A stretch of DNA of 64,000 bases from the NCBI GenBank assembly GCA_944372505.1, contig CALVZK010000005.1, positions 1 through 64,000 of the forward strand, in the 5' to 3' direction. This stretch comes from an uncultured Clostridia bacterium (GTDB taxonomy: Bacteria; Bacillota; Clostridia; Christensenellales; UBA1242). The number at the start of each line of letters is the position of its first letter. The first letter of the stretch is position 1. The notes beneath the pieces are model-generated. The model worked only from the letters and a program-made list of their open reading frames with translations. It was not told the origin of the DNA and did not search any database. Made by a program: the position numbers and the translations under genes. This document shows positions 8,201 to 17,470 of this stretch, piece by piece.

Positions 8201-10445
8201 TTTTTTCTAATTGTGCATCATAATTTTCATTTACTTGATTTACAACTTTTCCTTGTTCATCAGTTTTTTGTGTAATTAAATCCACCTGTGTTCCAGTATC
8301 TTTTAATAATTGATTTATTTGTTCTTGTATTTCATAAATTCTATTTTCTTCCTCTGGTGTTCTATTTTCCTTTTTAGCTAATTCTTCATATTCGTTTCCT
8401 AACTCTTGCAAAGAACTTTTTTCTTGATTTATCTCTGTTTCCCTTTCTTTAGAAGCATCTATTTGTTCCTGTAAACTTTCAATATAATTATCATTTGCGT
8501 GGATTAAATTATCTATCTGTGTAGTTAAGAAAGTTATAGCTGCCGTTATTCCAAATGAAATTGCTGCTTGAAGAGCTACCGTAGCTGCTGTCATTGCTAC
8601 TGTTTTTACAGTAGCAGTAACTAAGCTTTTAGTATATCCTCCCATTGAAACATTACCATTTCCTACAGTTTTAACATAACTCTTAAAATCTGCATCTGCA
8701 CCTTTTATTATATCATTATATTTCTTCTGTGCTTCTGCATTTCCTTCAATTTGTCCTGCCGTTTGTTGATATAACTCCCTAATTTGTCTTATTCTAGGAA
8801 TTGCATCTATATAAGTAGAAGCTTGTGTACTTTTATTTAATGCTGTAAAAGCTAATGTTACTGCACCAATTGCACTAGGTAATAATCCTACTTCATCAAT
8901 TAACCATCTTATTCCATCAACTAAATTTGTTCCTAGTTCTAACATACTTCTAAATACATCTTCCAAACCGCCATCCCATACTTCTGTTTTAAGTTTTAAT
9001 AGTTCTGCATTAAATTGAGCTTGTGCTGCTTTTGCAGTTTGCATATGTTTTTCATTTTCTTGCAAAGAATACCCTACTGAATTAAGAGATGTTTCTAATA
9101 CTTGTGCATAAGTACTTTCTTCTCCTGCAACACCACTTAATAAACCAGCACCTATATTTCTTCTAAATACTGTAAAAACAGTTAATAACTCTTGCATTTC
9201 AACAGAGTTTTCTTTTCCTGCTTCTTGTAATTCTTGCATTTTTTCTGAAAGTTGAGTAATTATATCTATTACAGAATTAAATTCCTCTTCTGTCTCATCA
9301 GTATAAATTTCTATACCAAGGTCCTCCATAGTATTTAATCTGCCTTCATCTTTTAACTGTTGAATTATATTGCTCATTGCAGTACCAATAGCTTTACCAC
9401 CTCTTTGAGATGCAATTTCTGCTGTAGTAATCATTGCTATTGTTTCATCTATACTTGCCCCTGCTAAATTAAATGCACTTGATGTTTTCTTTAATGCATC
9501 TAATATGTCTGCTGATGAAGTTGGGAATTTATCAGCCACTTTATTTATTCTATCAATAATATCTCCATAAGACTTAGCTACTTCTGTTGCATCACCTGTC
9601 ATTAATCCCCATTGAGACATTATCGCAACCATATCATCTGTGGCTTGTGTTGCATCTAGTTCTGCTGTATTTAAGGCTAATAATGTTTTTTCAGTTAATG
9701 CTAGTGATTGTTGAGCATCAAAACCTGCCTGTGCTAATCTTAATGTAATATCTGCTACATTTTCAAATGTATTACCATAATCATATGCTAATTGAATTAA
9801 TTGGTCTCTATAGTTATTTATATCTAATGAACTATCATTTAATACTCTATCAATAGAAACCATTTGATACTCTACTTCTACCATTTCATCTATTAATTCA
9901 GAAGCAGAATTTTTTAATGCATTAAATCCTTCATAAATAAGAAAAGTTTTAGCATAATTATTTATTTGGTCGTATAAACTTTTATGAGATGATAATTGTT
10001 TTGCATTTTCTCTTTCTGTTGCAGCAGTAGTTCTTATAAGTTGTTTCTCTTTTGTAGCTGCCACATCAATAGCTGCTTTTTGTAAAGCCTTATTAACACT
10101 TTTATCACCAGATTCTATTTGACTATTAGCAGTTTTATTCTCAGATACCATATTTTTTAATTCTTTACTATATGTATCGCTTAAATCTTTTACTTGGTCT
10201 TGTATGCTTTTGGAAGTATTTTTGCTATCTCCTTCAATATTAGAAAATGCTTTATTTACACTAGTATTCATTGAATTTAAACTACTAGTATCTACGTCAA
10301 ATTTTATACTAAGATTTCTTTTATTCATTTGTAAAACTTTTGCATCTATATTATCTAACATAATATTAACTTCATTTAATTTACTTGTATCAACATTAAA
10401 ATATAAATCTGCTAATTTTTTCTTATCTGCATCTCCTTCTGCCAT
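5286..10445 (-). CDS. tail tape measure protein with LysM domain
   Basis: 1719 residues, the longest gene. It sets tail length and helps DNA entry in long-tailed phages. The N-terminal half is long-helix rich and matches TP901-type tape measure architecture, with a hydrophobic Ala/Thr/Val stretch near residues 610-650. Residues ~1280-1560 form a highly charged Glu/Gln coiled coil. A LysM peptidoglycan-binding domain lies at ~1576-1624 (YKVKYGDTLSGIAAKFDTTV). The gene follows the two tail chaperones, as in most siphoviruses. The tail would be roughly 250 nm if the usual ~0.15 nm per residue applies (inference). Confidence 0.92.
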   Translation of the reverse strand: MAEGDADKKKLADLYFNVDTSKLNEVNIMLDNIDAKVLQMNKRNLSIKFDVDTSSLNSMNTSVNKAFSNIEGDSKNTSKSIQDQVKDLSDTYSKELKNMVSENKTANSQIESGDKSVNKALQKAAIDVAATKEKQLIRTTAATERENAKQLSSHKSLYDQINNYAKTFLIYEGFNALKNSASELIDEMVEVEYQMVSIDRVLNDSSLDINNYRDQLIQLAYDYGNTFENVADITLRLAQAGFDAQQSLALTEKTLLALNTAELDATQATDDMVAIMSQWGLMTGDATEVAKSYGDIIDRINKVADKFPTSSADILDALKKTSSAFNLAGASIDETIAMITTAEIASQRGGKAIGTAMSNIIQQLKDEGRLNTMEDLGIEIYTDETEEEFNSVIDIITQLSEKMQELQEAGKENSVEMQELLTVFTVFRRNIGAGLLSGVAGEESTYAQVLETSLNSVGYSLQENEKHMQTAKAAQAQFNAELLKLKTEVWDGGLEDVFRSMLELGTNLVDGIRWLIDEVGLLPSAIGAVTLAFTALNKSTQASTYIDAIPRIRQIRELYQQTAGQIEGNAEAQKKYNDIIKGADADFKSYVKTVGNGNVSMGGYTKSLVTATVKTVAMTAATVALQAAISFGITAAITFLTTQIDNLIHANDNYIESLQEQIDASKERETEINQEKSSLQELGNEYEELAKKENRTPEEENRIYEIQEQINQLLKDTGTQVDLITQKTDEQGKVVNQVNENYDAQLEKIEAVTYAKQKQLAEERKSQYENERAILESMEVDYFDDTGIFESVDISEGLKSLKEVNQAIEEGGILANIMTNNTTNLYQIMAQYLNQLPIEDRLEQLKSFKEELEGITDRTDEQNAAYLWLSSQLDAIEEQYDKVNDAAEAYQETLSDLYNMSGQVSNYNTFLESIAESYKDLEGPNKLIDDIQNLNTQFENGEVEVEEYFNNLQEKIDSIDFSKTGEELEAYQAIFAATTSYIAEGIESLYSGLSSGEIDFTDYAEGMQEAADSTLDLYTKQNELTQNAEGMWQNASGQLDDYANTLQNARDELEAYGGVLEVIGDNYDYIAENANKAGQAAFDQADTTTAAYQQLATDLTTQLNNMRTANEDTFNSITQTIADNIGISTNEMLNSQGYLANGFLTNEANMNATLNTLASMTQQATRNVTVSMGNVLSNLGEAISGFTYNIKATPYIQGNIGLRTNDQGIPTGIDLPTFGFDITGEGGESVQNLGESLKQFGSDLNTYGNVNFAYSQLKQQSPYKPTTTTTDRTTPTSPRGSGGSSSSSSARDDEDDEYKERLDNYKSYINDLEEEEQRWVKRQQELGQLSSEDMQYVTQQRIQRYQKYLDQVKKMTWLNKEDRLELEKEYTQEIEDLQLEYMEYLKDALDEEIEAIQDANDEKIKLIEEEADARIEALQKEQDATDRIRDEEDYQSQRQEILEEISYWEQRTGREAQENLKEAKENLEELDKEWQQQLEDWSIEDQIEAIEQQRDEQIAAIEEAEAEEIAALQAIYDEKVKLFSETGQIIYENGVIQSKELYNAYKENFVDPISSDLSKLYKSTSGKSSSSSKKEYETYKVKYGDTLSGIAAKFDTTVSKIMAANPSIKNKNLIYAGSNLKIPKFHEGGIVGGTQEALALLKPNEVILKTEWAASLNRMMKYFDNLTNTGNTTSITNGPTIEVKGDLVRIDANIKNKSDVDLLTRKIEKLLTDKFNIKK

Positions 10446-10459
10446 TGTTCCACCTCACA

Positions 10460-10759
10460 TTATCCAAAATCTTGATTCATACTAGCTACTAAAGCCAATA
10501 ATTCTTCTTTACTTGAAAATTCCTCTTTTTTATCTTCTCCACTTCCCATATAAGGAATAGTTATAGAATAAGTTAAAGGATTATGTATATTATTCATATA
10601 AGCATTAAATTGTGGATAGCTTAGATTAAGGATTTCATTATGACTAAAATTTCTAGCTTTTAATAACATAAAAGTTAATCCCCAATCTATACTTTCTGTT
10701 TTGGAATCTTTATCGCTATCCTTATCAGATTCCAAATTTAGTCCGATATTTGACACCAA
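10460..10759 (-). CDS. tail assembly chaperone, downstream frame (gpT-like)
   Basis: 99 residues in the -1 frame relative to the upstream gene, with a 22-bp overlap. This is the position and arrangement of lambda G-T type chaperones, which coat the tape measure protein during assembly. The only start is a TTG with poor ribosome site, so it may be made as a -1 frameshift extension of the upstream gene. No canonical slippery heptamer was found in the overlap. Part of the protein (FNAYMNNIHNPLTYSITIPY) looks folded; the end is Lys/Glu-rich. Confidence 0.7.
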   Translation of the reverse strand: MVSNIGLNLESDKDSDKDSKTESIDWGLTFMLLKARNFSHNEILNLSYPQFNAYMNNIHNPLTYSITIPYMGSGEDKKEEFSSKEELLALVASMNQDFG

Positions 10760-11109
10760 GTTAATAAAAATTCACCAATTTCTTTAAAAGACCAATTATG
10801 TTCTATTAACATTTCTTCTGTCATTGGATGGTCCTTATAATAAACATATTTATTTATTATATACATAAATGTTTTTCTTCTTTTTTCATCAGTAATATTT
10901 ATACCAAATAATTGCCAGTTATTATTATCTTCTTTTAAAGCTTCTTTATTTAATATAAATAAATTCTCATCTTTATTTTGCTCTCCAATAACATAATGCA
11001 TATCCATTATATTTACAGGTAAAATAGTATATTCTCTACCTGCTATTTTCTTTATTTTTCCTACTCCTGTCATTGTATCTAATGATACGGTTTTCTTTTC
11101 TTCCGACAT
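10738..11109 (-). CDS. tail assembly chaperone, upstream frame (gpG-like)
   Basis: 123 residues between the major tail protein and the tape measure gene, the standard place of the first tail chaperone. The start ATG 11109 has an AGGAGG site. The C-terminus overlaps the next gene in a -1 register, which suggests a programmed frameshift product. It is mainly helical and acidic. Confidence 0.75.
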   Translation of the reverse strand: MSEEKKTVSLDTMTGVGKIKKIAGREYTILPVNIMDMHYVIGEQNKDENLFILNKEALKEDNNNWQLFGINITDEKRRKTFMYIINKYVYYKDHPMTEEMLIEHNWSFKEIGEFLLTWCQISD

Positions 11110-11173
11110 TTTAAATTCCTCCTATTTTAAAATTGGCACACATTAAACAATGTGTGCCTCATTTATGATGATT

Positions 11174-11980
11174 TTATTCATTTGTTGTTTTAAATTTAAT
11201 TGAATATGGCTCTTCTCCTGGTAATGGAGCATACATATTAAATGTTAATGTCTTTGTAGCACTTGGGTCTTTTTGTAATGCATCAGCCATATCTCCACTT
11301 ACAGATGCTTGTGAAATTACTACGTTTACAGGTAATTTCTCTGTATCATTTAAAGTAGAATATTCTGTATCTATTATTATTTTATGATACTTCATAGCTG
11401 TTCTACCTTGTGAGAAAGATGTTGTTGAAGCTGTTGTCATCATAGTTATAGCAACGTCTTTGCCTACATCATTTGTATAGAATTTAATTTTTGTTCCTGA
11501 TGTTGTATCAACTTTAAATTCTCCTACTGCTGCTGGTTCTGAATCATCTGTATTTTCATATACAGTTCCATCTGAACCAATTACTTGAATAAATCCACCT
11601 GCTTTATATTCGTCTGTAAGAGTAATTGTTCCGTCAGCTCCAATTTTTTGATAATCATACATTTTTATCATTTCGTCGCTTGCGTTATCTTTTAATGTTG
11701 TTCCAGAGCACATAGCCCAAATTGCAGGGTCAACAGTAGAAAAATCTATTGCTACTGTACCTGTTATAGCCGTAACTCTATCTCCTGCTGGATAGAAGCT
11801 ATTTCCGTCAGGAATTTCTGTTTTTGTTTTAGAATTTGTTACAGTAATAGTATTTATAACTGCAGTATTTCTTATTGCATTTGCATAATCTAATGTTCCA
11901 TCAGATTTTACTGGTATAAATAATACATTACCTGGTCTATCTATAACAAATCCACCTTTTGTTCTTAAAATGCTTCCCAT
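11174..11980 (-). CDS. major tail protein (tail tube)
   Basis: 268 residues, beta-rich and Thr-rich, placed between the tail completion gene and the chaperones. The N-terminus (MGSILRTKGGFVIDRPGNVLF) and immunoglobulin-like central part fit phage tail tube proteins. The start ATG has GGGAGGT upstream. The assignment is by size, composition and synteny. Confidence 0.75.
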   Translation of the reverse strand: MGSILRTKGGFVIDRPGNVLFIPVKSDGTLDYANAIRNTAVINTITVTNSKTKTEIPDGNSFYPAGDRVTAITGTVAIDFSTVDPAIWAMCSGTTLKDNASDEMIKMYDYQKIGADGTITLTDEYKAGGFIQVIGSDGTVYENTDDSEPAAVGEFKVDTTSGTKIKFYTNDVGKDVAITMMTTASTTSFSQGRTAMKYHKIIIDTEYSTLNDTEKLPVNVVISQASVSGDMADALQKDPSATKTLTFNMYAPLPGEEPYSIKFKTTNE

Positions 11981-11994
11981 TTTTTTACCTCCCT

Positions 11995-12537
11995 TTAAAT
12001 TTTATAAATATTAGCATAAAAGCTAAATCTTATACCTATTCTTTCAAAATTGTTTATTATAGCAGTTTGTGATGTTAATCCTTCACATTTTATTTCTTTA
12101 ATCATCTGTTTGCCTTCATCAGTTTGAACTTCTAGTTGTTGTCCTGAAAATTCATCAGATATTAAATCTAACAACTTAAAAACATCTATGTTTTCAGTAT
12201 TGTCATAATAGATATATATATCAATTTGTGGATTTCCAAAAACATAACTATTCATCTTTATACTTTGTGCTAAAGATACTGTCATTCTGACTTTCTTTCC
12301 AAATCCTTTGTATTTTTCATTTCCAATCTTAATCTCTGGAAAATCTTTATTTAATTCAAATGGATTTTGTGCAGTTTTAGTTATTACTTTATCTATTATC
12401 AAAGTTTTCTTCTTCTTTTTTATATCTTCATCATCAGTATCTAATATTGTTGGTAAATTCATAATTGCCATAATTTTTTCATTTCTTATCATTTTATCTA
12501 TAAATGCATCTATTGTTGAATTTAATCTTAATGACAT
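11995..12537 (-). CDS. tail completion/terminator protein
   Basis: 180 residues, located just upstream of the tail tube gene, where the minor tail terminator protein usually lies. It is mixed alpha/beta with no recognisable motif. ATG 12537 with AGGAGG. Function by synteny only. Confidence 0.6.
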   Translation of the reverse strand: MSLRLNSTIDAFIDKMIRNEKIMAIMNLPTILDTDDEDIKKKKKTLIIDKVITKTAQNPFELNKDFPEIKIGNEKYKGFGKKVRMTVSLAQSIKMNSYVFGNPQIDIYIYYDNTENIDVFKLLDLISDEFSGQQLEVQTDEGKQMIKEIKCEGLTSQTAIINNFERIGIRFSFYANIYKI

Positions 12538-12551
12538 ATAAATTTACCTCC

Positions 12552-13109
12552 TTATTTTTCTATAAGATATTTGCTAAAATTTACATTTTGTATTGCTAGT
12601 TTATATGCTCTTGGTAAATATGTGCCATATAAAAACTTTTCTGCATCCTGTAATGCATATGAAGGTGAAGATGGTTCTATTATACCTTTTCCGTGTAACA
12701 TTTCCATTCCTTCAATATTTAACCCTTCCATAGAGCCTTCGGATTTTCTCTTTTTACCAAATGCATCAGTATATGTTCCTTCTGGTCTACCTACTATAGC
12801 TTTTCCAGTTCTAGCTGGATTCCATCTATCACTATTTCGATATTCTTGAAATCCTGGTATATTGTCTAACATTAAACTACCTGTACCATAAGAATCTGCT
12901 ATAACATAAGTATTAGCTTTTAAATATGCAATAATTCTATTAGACTCTTTATGTAATTCAGCTTCGACTTCTGCATTATCTGCAAATTCAGCAGTTTTCA
13001 TTTTAGAATACACTTCTGTCTCCCAAGCTTCAAATGCCCAATTAAGTTCAGCTTCAAGTTTATTTAATATTTCATTAGTTAAACCTTTTATATCTAATCT
13101 TAATCCCAT
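12552..13109 (-). CDS. HK97 gp10-like neck/tail completion protein
   Basis: 185 residues in the gp10-type slot between the head-closure and terminator genes. The helical N-terminus (WAFEAWETEVYSKMKTAEF) and a central loop rich in Gly and charged residues fit that family. The stop lies 3 bp before the next gene region, showing tight coupling in the head-tail operon. Confidence 0.6.
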   Translation of the reverse strand: MGLRLDIKGLTNEILNKLEAELNWAFEAWETEVYSKMKTAEFADNAEVEAELHKESNRIIAYLKANTYVIADSYGTGSLMLDNIPGFQEYRNSDRWNPARTGKAIVGRPEGTYTDAFGKKRKSEGSMEGLNIEGMEMLHGKGIIEPSSPSYALQDAEKFLYGTYLPRAYKLAIQNVNFSKYLIEK

Positions 13110-13112
13110 TTT

Positions 13113-13754
13113 TTAATCACCAGACCTTGTGTCATATGTTCCATATATTCTTATAACACCAGGTACACCAAAAGCATCTATACTTTCAATTTTTACTTCT
13201 TTTGAATAATCTTTATTAACATTACTTAATATTATTCTGTCCTGATTTTCTATTATATAAATTTCTCCTGCAACATTCCTTTTTGGTATTTGAATATTTA
13301 TATTTGTACTATCCTCAACACCTGCTGCAAAATTCTTTTCATCTTTATTAGTTATTGAAACAAATCCTATTAAGTCCTCATATATTGGTAAATATTCTTC
13401 TATATCTTCTTCTTCATTATAGCCTTTTCTTTTTACTGTAACATAACAATTTTGTTTTATAGCACTTATATTCCTTGTATTTTTTTGCATTTCAAACTCA
13501 TTGACTGCTTGTAGAATAAATAATTCGCTTGGATTGTTTTGCTTGAAGAATATTTGACTTGGCTTTAGTTTATCAATTTCATCCATAGTAATAAGTCCAT
13601 CTATTGTAGCATCTTTCATTGCTAAATCATAAGTAGACCTTGTACTTGGATTAGCACTCAAATACCCTTGTAGTAATCTATTATTAGGAGCAAATATTTT
13701 TATCTTAAATCCTTCCATTTTTTGATATAAATGTGCGTAAGCATCAGGATACAT
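13113..13754 (-). CDS. head closure/head-tail connector protein
   Basis: 213 residues, mostly beta-rich, placed after the gp6-like adaptor. This is the usual place of the head-closure (stopper) protein that seals the capsid after packaging. No diagnostic motif seen; the assignment is by gene order. Confidence 0.55.
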   Translation of the reverse strand: MYPDAYAHLYQKMEGFKIKIFAPNNRLLQGYLSANPSTRSTYDLAMKDATIDGLITMDEIDKLKPSQIFFKQNNPSELFILQAVNEFEMQKNTRNISAIKQNCYVTVKRKGYNEEEDIEEYLPIYEDLIGFVSITNKDEKNFAAGVEDSTNINIQIPKRNVAGEIYIIENQDRIILSNVNKDYSKEVKIESIDAFGVPGVIRIYGTYDTRSGD

Positions 13755-13769
13755 TTTACATCACTCCTT

Positions 13770-14237
13770 TTAAATAGTTGTATTTGGATATTCAGATTCA
13801 TCAGTTAATACTGCAAAAGTAAATCCTAAATCAGTTTCACCTACAATATCTTCCATCATAGAATCTAATGTATCGTTACAAGTTTGTAACATTTCTAAAG
13901 CTTTTTCATCCCAATTTATAGTTTGTAAAACAGTCTTAGTAGAAGTATTCTCCATTTGTTTTGGTAGTCTGGCGTTCATTCCAGAACATAACAAATAGCA
14001 AATATAATAAACGTATGATATTTCTAATAAATTTTCATCAAGGTCCTCAATAGTTATTTCTTCTGTTGTATCAGTAAGATAACTGTTTACTTTTTTATTT
14101 ATATATTTACTAGCTTTCATTAAAAATATAGGAGAAGATATTATGTCATCAGTTAAAATTTCCTCTGGAACTCCAAGAATAGCTCTAGCTCTAATTCCTA
14201 GTTCTTCTTTATTATCTTTGAATTTTATCTCATCCAT
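13770..14237 (-). CDS. head-tail adaptor (gp6-like)
   Basis: 155 residues, helical, immediately downstream of the major capsid gene. Size and position match the DNA-packaging adaptor of HK97-like phages, which forms a ring below the portal. No catalytic residues are expected. Confidence 0.6.
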   Translation of the reverse strand: MDEIKFKDNKEELGIRARAILGVPEEILTDDIISSPIFLMKASKYINKKVNSYLTDTTEEITIEDLDENLLEISYVYYICYLLCSGMNARLPKQMENTSTKTVLQTINWDEKALEMLQTCNDTLDSMMEDIVGETDLGFTFAVLTDESEYPNTTI

Positions 14238-14261
14238 AACTCTCTTCTCCCTTCTTTAAAA

Positions 14262-15389
14262 CTAAGCTAATTTTAATATAGCAGATGCTCTTGCATCTAT
14301 CTTATTAAATCCTGCATTTTCTGTAATAACTGCTAATTGAGTTTGGTTCTCAACAGTCTTAGAAACTTCTTGAATTGTAGAACCAGCTTCTATTGTCTTT
14401 TCTATTGCGTATGGTTTAGCAAGACCAATTATTTGATGTTTACTATCACTTGTTAATGGTAAATCTTCACTGTATATTACTCTTAGATTATTTAATAATC
14501 CTTGTGGAAATTCAAAGCTTACCTTTGGATTAATAGCATTTGTAAAGTTTTTATCCATTAAAATTGTGCAAATTTGTGTATAAATTTCTTCATCAACTAT
14601 TATAGTGTCATAATTAAATGGTGCTTGTTTTACTAGGAATTTTACTAATGTTACATCGTCTACTACACCTTCTGTTGCATCTGCATTCAAATCTGTTGCA
14701 GTATAAACAGTAGCTGGGTTTGTATTTCCGTCTCCATTTAGAATTACATCTATTACTGCTCCAACTTCATCATAAGAAGCTTGTAGTGAAACTAATTCCA
14801 TTTGTTTTCTGAACATGTCTATAGTTGTTCTTCTTAAAACTTCATATGTAGCTTTTACACCAACTCCATATTTATATATTTTGATTGATGTTTCTCCTAG
14901 TTTTAATGTTGCAACTGGAATATTAGCACCTTCTGCAATTCTTCTTTTCTTTAAAGCTTGTTTATTCTTTTGACCTGCTGGTGTATTAGATAAATCTAAT
15001 ACTATTTGTTTTGCAGAATCTCCTGTTATAACTCTAGTACTTCCTACCAATTCATTAATTATTGATGGCATACCAGAAATTTGTCTTAATTGTCTTATAA
15101 TAAATTCTGGGAATAATGCTCTATTTTCATTTGTTGTAAAGAATGTCATCATTGAAGAGCTTTGAATACCAAATTCAAGGTTGTCTTTTACAATGATTCC
15201 TTTTGATAGTAAAGCTATATCAAAAGCATCTAGTCCTGCGTCTGTCTCTCTATTAAATTTTGCGACTTGCTCACTATATTTGTTGTTCAAATATGTTGAA
15301 AGTGAGATTCCTTCTGATGCAGCTAAGTCAATATCAGCATCAGTTATGTTTATTTTTTCATCTTCTTTTAAACTTAAAAATCTATTCAT
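14262..15389 (-). CDS. major capsid protein (HK97 fold)
   Basis: 375 residues. The order protease/scaffold, decoration protein, capsid, adaptor fits HK97-type heads. An N-terminal ~70-residue helical delta-like region is followed by beta-rich segments and a conserved-looking centre (ALFPEFIIRQLRQISGMPSI). ATG 15389 has AGGAGG upstream. It is probably the most abundant virion protein. Confidence 0.8.
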   Translation of the reverse strand: MNRFLSLKEDEKINITDADIDLAASEGISLSTYLNNKYSEQVAKFNRETDAGLDAFDIALLSKGIIVKDNLEFGIQSSSMMTFFTTNENRALFPEFIIRQLRQISGMPSIINELVGSTRVITGDSAKQIVLDLSNTPAGQKNKQALKKRRIAEGANIPVATLKLGETSIKIYKYGVGVKATYEVLRRTTIDMFRKQMELVSLQASYDEVGAVIDVILNGDGNTNPATVYTATDLNADATEGVVDDVTLVKFLVKQAPFNYDTIIVDEEIYTQICTILMDKNFTNAINPKVSFEFPQGLLNNLRVIYSEDLPLTSDSKHQIIGLAKPYAIEKTIEAGSTIQEVSKTVENQTQLAVITENAGFNKIDARASAILKLA

Positions 15390-15409
15390 TTTCTATCCTC
15401 CTATTTCCA

Positions 15410-15838
15410 TTATAATATTATTGAAGCAAATAGATTTTCACCTGTAGAAGCTTGAGCAACAACTGTATCTCTAGCTCCACCAGCTGATAATACTTCTATT
15501 TGACCTTTATCATTAACTGCTAATGATTGTCTGCCAGCAGTTATAGCAGCTTTTGTTGGAACATTATCAACACCACCTGCTATTTGAACAGAAGCGTATC
15601 CATCCATTTCATATGCCATTATTATTCCTAATAATGCATCAGTTTTTGCTACAGTAGATTGTCCAAATCCAACTGTTCCATCTGCATTTAATTTTACAGC
15701 TAATTGTTTACCGTTAATATCTACATTACCTGTTGTTGGTTCTGTATAATTTGTCTTTAAGTATGTTTGTGTTGTTGAGTCTACTGGAAATGTTGCTGCT
15801 ACATATCCAATTCCTTCGAAACTTACCATTTTGTTCAT
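15410..15838 (-). CDS. capsid decoration/cement protein
   Basis: 142 residues, Ala/Thr/Gly-rich and beta-rich, directly between the protease and the capsid gene. This is where DUF2190-type or lambda gpD-like decoration proteins occur. Assignment by position and composition. Confidence 0.6.
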   Translation of the reverse strand: MNKMVSFEGIGYVAATFPVDSTTQTYLKTNYTEPTTGNVDINGKQLAVKLNADGTVGFGQSTVAKTDALLGIIMAYEMDGYASVQIAGGVDNVPTKAAITAGRQSLAVNDKGQIEVLSAGGARDTVVAQASTGENLFASIIL

Positions 15839-15857
15839 ATAAATTTCCTCCTTTATT

Positions 15858-17207
15858 TTAATAATTTCCTGTTTTTAATTGTTTTATCATATCTGTTCTT
15901 ATAGAAGAGTCCTGATTTTCATTTTTCGAAAAATCTTGTTTTGAAACTTTAGGTTTATTAAATTTAGCTTTTGCTTCCTCTTCCCAAGTTTTTCCCATTT
16001 CTTCTATGGCATCTGTATCTAAGTTAGAAAATGTTTTTTCAAAAACATCTTTTTTGAAAGCATTTCCCATAGAATGAATACCACTCTCTAAGGCTTTAGA
16101 TATGACATTATTTCTATGATTTAAACCTTCTTTTGCTAATGTGATTAAGCTTTCCATATTATCAGATATATTATCAAATTTTTCTAATATATCTTTTTCT
16201 GTATATAAAGCTTCTCCTGTTGGTTCTCCGTCTCTTGGTTCTTCATCTGTTGCTTCTGAAATCTCTGCATCATTTTCTGCATTTTCTGTAGAGTTTTCTT
16301 CTGTAGGATTTTCTGTAACTTCTTCTGTAGTTTCAGTTTCTTCTACTACTTCTTCTGTTGCTACATTATTATCTACTACTTCTGATTCTTCACCATTATT
16401 TAAAACCATATCCTTTTTTCCTCCTTCCTCTTCTACTTTATATAATAAATTTGCGTTACCGTTTAAAGAGTAACCAATAATTATACCTCTTTCAGATAAT
16501 TGTTGCTTATCTTCAAGAACTTTAAAACCATTCTTTAACTGTCCAATGTTTCCAATTGAAGATTGTATAATCGCATTTGGATATGCTCCATCAAAAACAA
16601 TACTGTTTTCCATTAAAACATTATTTCCTGCGTGAAGCTCTTGTGGAGGATATGCCTCTACAATACAAGTTTTAACTTCATTAGTTTCTTCATTAACTAT
16701 ATACTTTCTTCCTGCTATATGGTCACAATGTCTATAATCATAATAACAATTTCCACATATTGAACATTTATATGACTGTGTATCTGTTCCCCAGCCTATG
16801 CTTGTGTCTGCTAAAATTCCACTTTCAATTAAGTTTATAATATCGTTTTTGCTATATCCATCAACCTTACTGTCATCTCTTAATATATATTGCGTTGTAA
16901 ATAAAGCAGTAGTTTCTCCTTCTTGTGTTCCAGCTCCTAATCTTGCATCAAAAACCTTACCTATTGGTATACTTTGTATTCCACTTCGAGACCAGTTATG
17001 ATTTAACATTAAAGATACTCCTTGTTGTGCATCTTGCCTCATTATGTCTAGGAGTGCTGGAGTTATTTTAATATTTCTATCAGGTACTATTCTATCTCCA
17101 ACTGCTAAAGTTTCAAATACAAAAAAATCATCCTTTTTATATCTGTCACCTTTTATATGTCTACGCATTTTTTCCCATTGTTCATCAGTAGGTGTAAATC
17201 TATCCAT
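15858..17207 (-). CDS. prohead protease fused to scaffold-like C-terminus
   Basis: 449 residues. The first ~200 fit a HK97-type serine protease: LMLNHNW supplies the His and ILADTSIGWG the Ser of the Ser-His catalytic pair. A four-Cys/His cluster inside this domain (CSICGNCYYDYRHCDH) may bind zinc. Residues ~270-320 are an acidic Glu/Thr low-complexity linker, and the end is helical and charged like a scaffold. Such protease-scaffold fusions lie between portal and capsid genes, as here. Confidence 0.75.
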   Translation of the reverse strand: MDRFTPTDEQWEKMRRHIKGDRYKKDDFFVFETLAVGDRIVPDRNIKITPALLDIMRQDAQQGVSLMLNHNWSRSGIQSIPIGKVFDARLGAGTQEGETTALFTTQYILRDDSKVDGYSKNDIINLIESGILADTSIGWGTDTQSYKCSICGNCYYDYRHCDHIAGRKYIVNEETNEVKTCIVEAYPPQELHAGNNVLMENSIVFDGAYPNAIIQSSIGNIGQLKNGFKVLEDKQQLSERGIIIGYSLNGNANLLYKVEEEGGKKDMVLNNGEESEVVDNNVATEEVVEETETTEEVTENPTEENSTENAENDAEISEATDEEPRDGEPTGEALYTEKDILEKFDNISDNMESLITLAKEGLNHRNNVISKALESGIHSMGNAFKKDVFEKTFSNLDTDAIEEMGKTWEEEAKAKFNKPKVSKQDFSKNENQDSSIRTDMIKQLKTGNY

Positions 17208-17228
17208 TTTCTTCCTCCTTTAAACAGT

Positions 17229-17456
17229 TTATTTTCCAGTGCCACCATCTTCTGATGGATGTTCTTCTTCCCATTGTGCTTTTTCTTGTTCAAAAGCTTC
17301 TTTGTCAGATGCCAATTGAGCTTGGTCCTTAGCTAATTGTTGTTGGTCTTTTTTTAATTGAGCTTGGTCCTTAGTCAATTTTTCTTGTGCTGATTTTAAA
17401 TCATCACAATCTGATTGATTTTTCTTTTGTTCATAACTTTTTATATAAGTAGCCAT
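17229..17456 (-). CDS. small coiled-coil protein
   Basis: 75 residues dominated by heptad-like repeats of KDQAQLKKDQQQLAKD type, so almost certainly a coiled coil. It lies between portal and protease, where small scaffold or assembly factors can occur. Function unknown. Confidence 0.7.
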   Translation of the reverse strand: MATYIKSYEQKKNQSDCDDLKSAQEKLTKDQAQLKKDQQQLAKDQAQLASDKEAFEQEKAQWEEEHPSEDGGTGK

Positions 17457-17470
17457 AATTTTCTCCTTTC

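Noticed and set aside
10735..10765. canonical slippery site in tail chaperone overlap
   Set aside because: No X-XXY-YYZ heptamer in frame was found; overlap alone supports coupling only.
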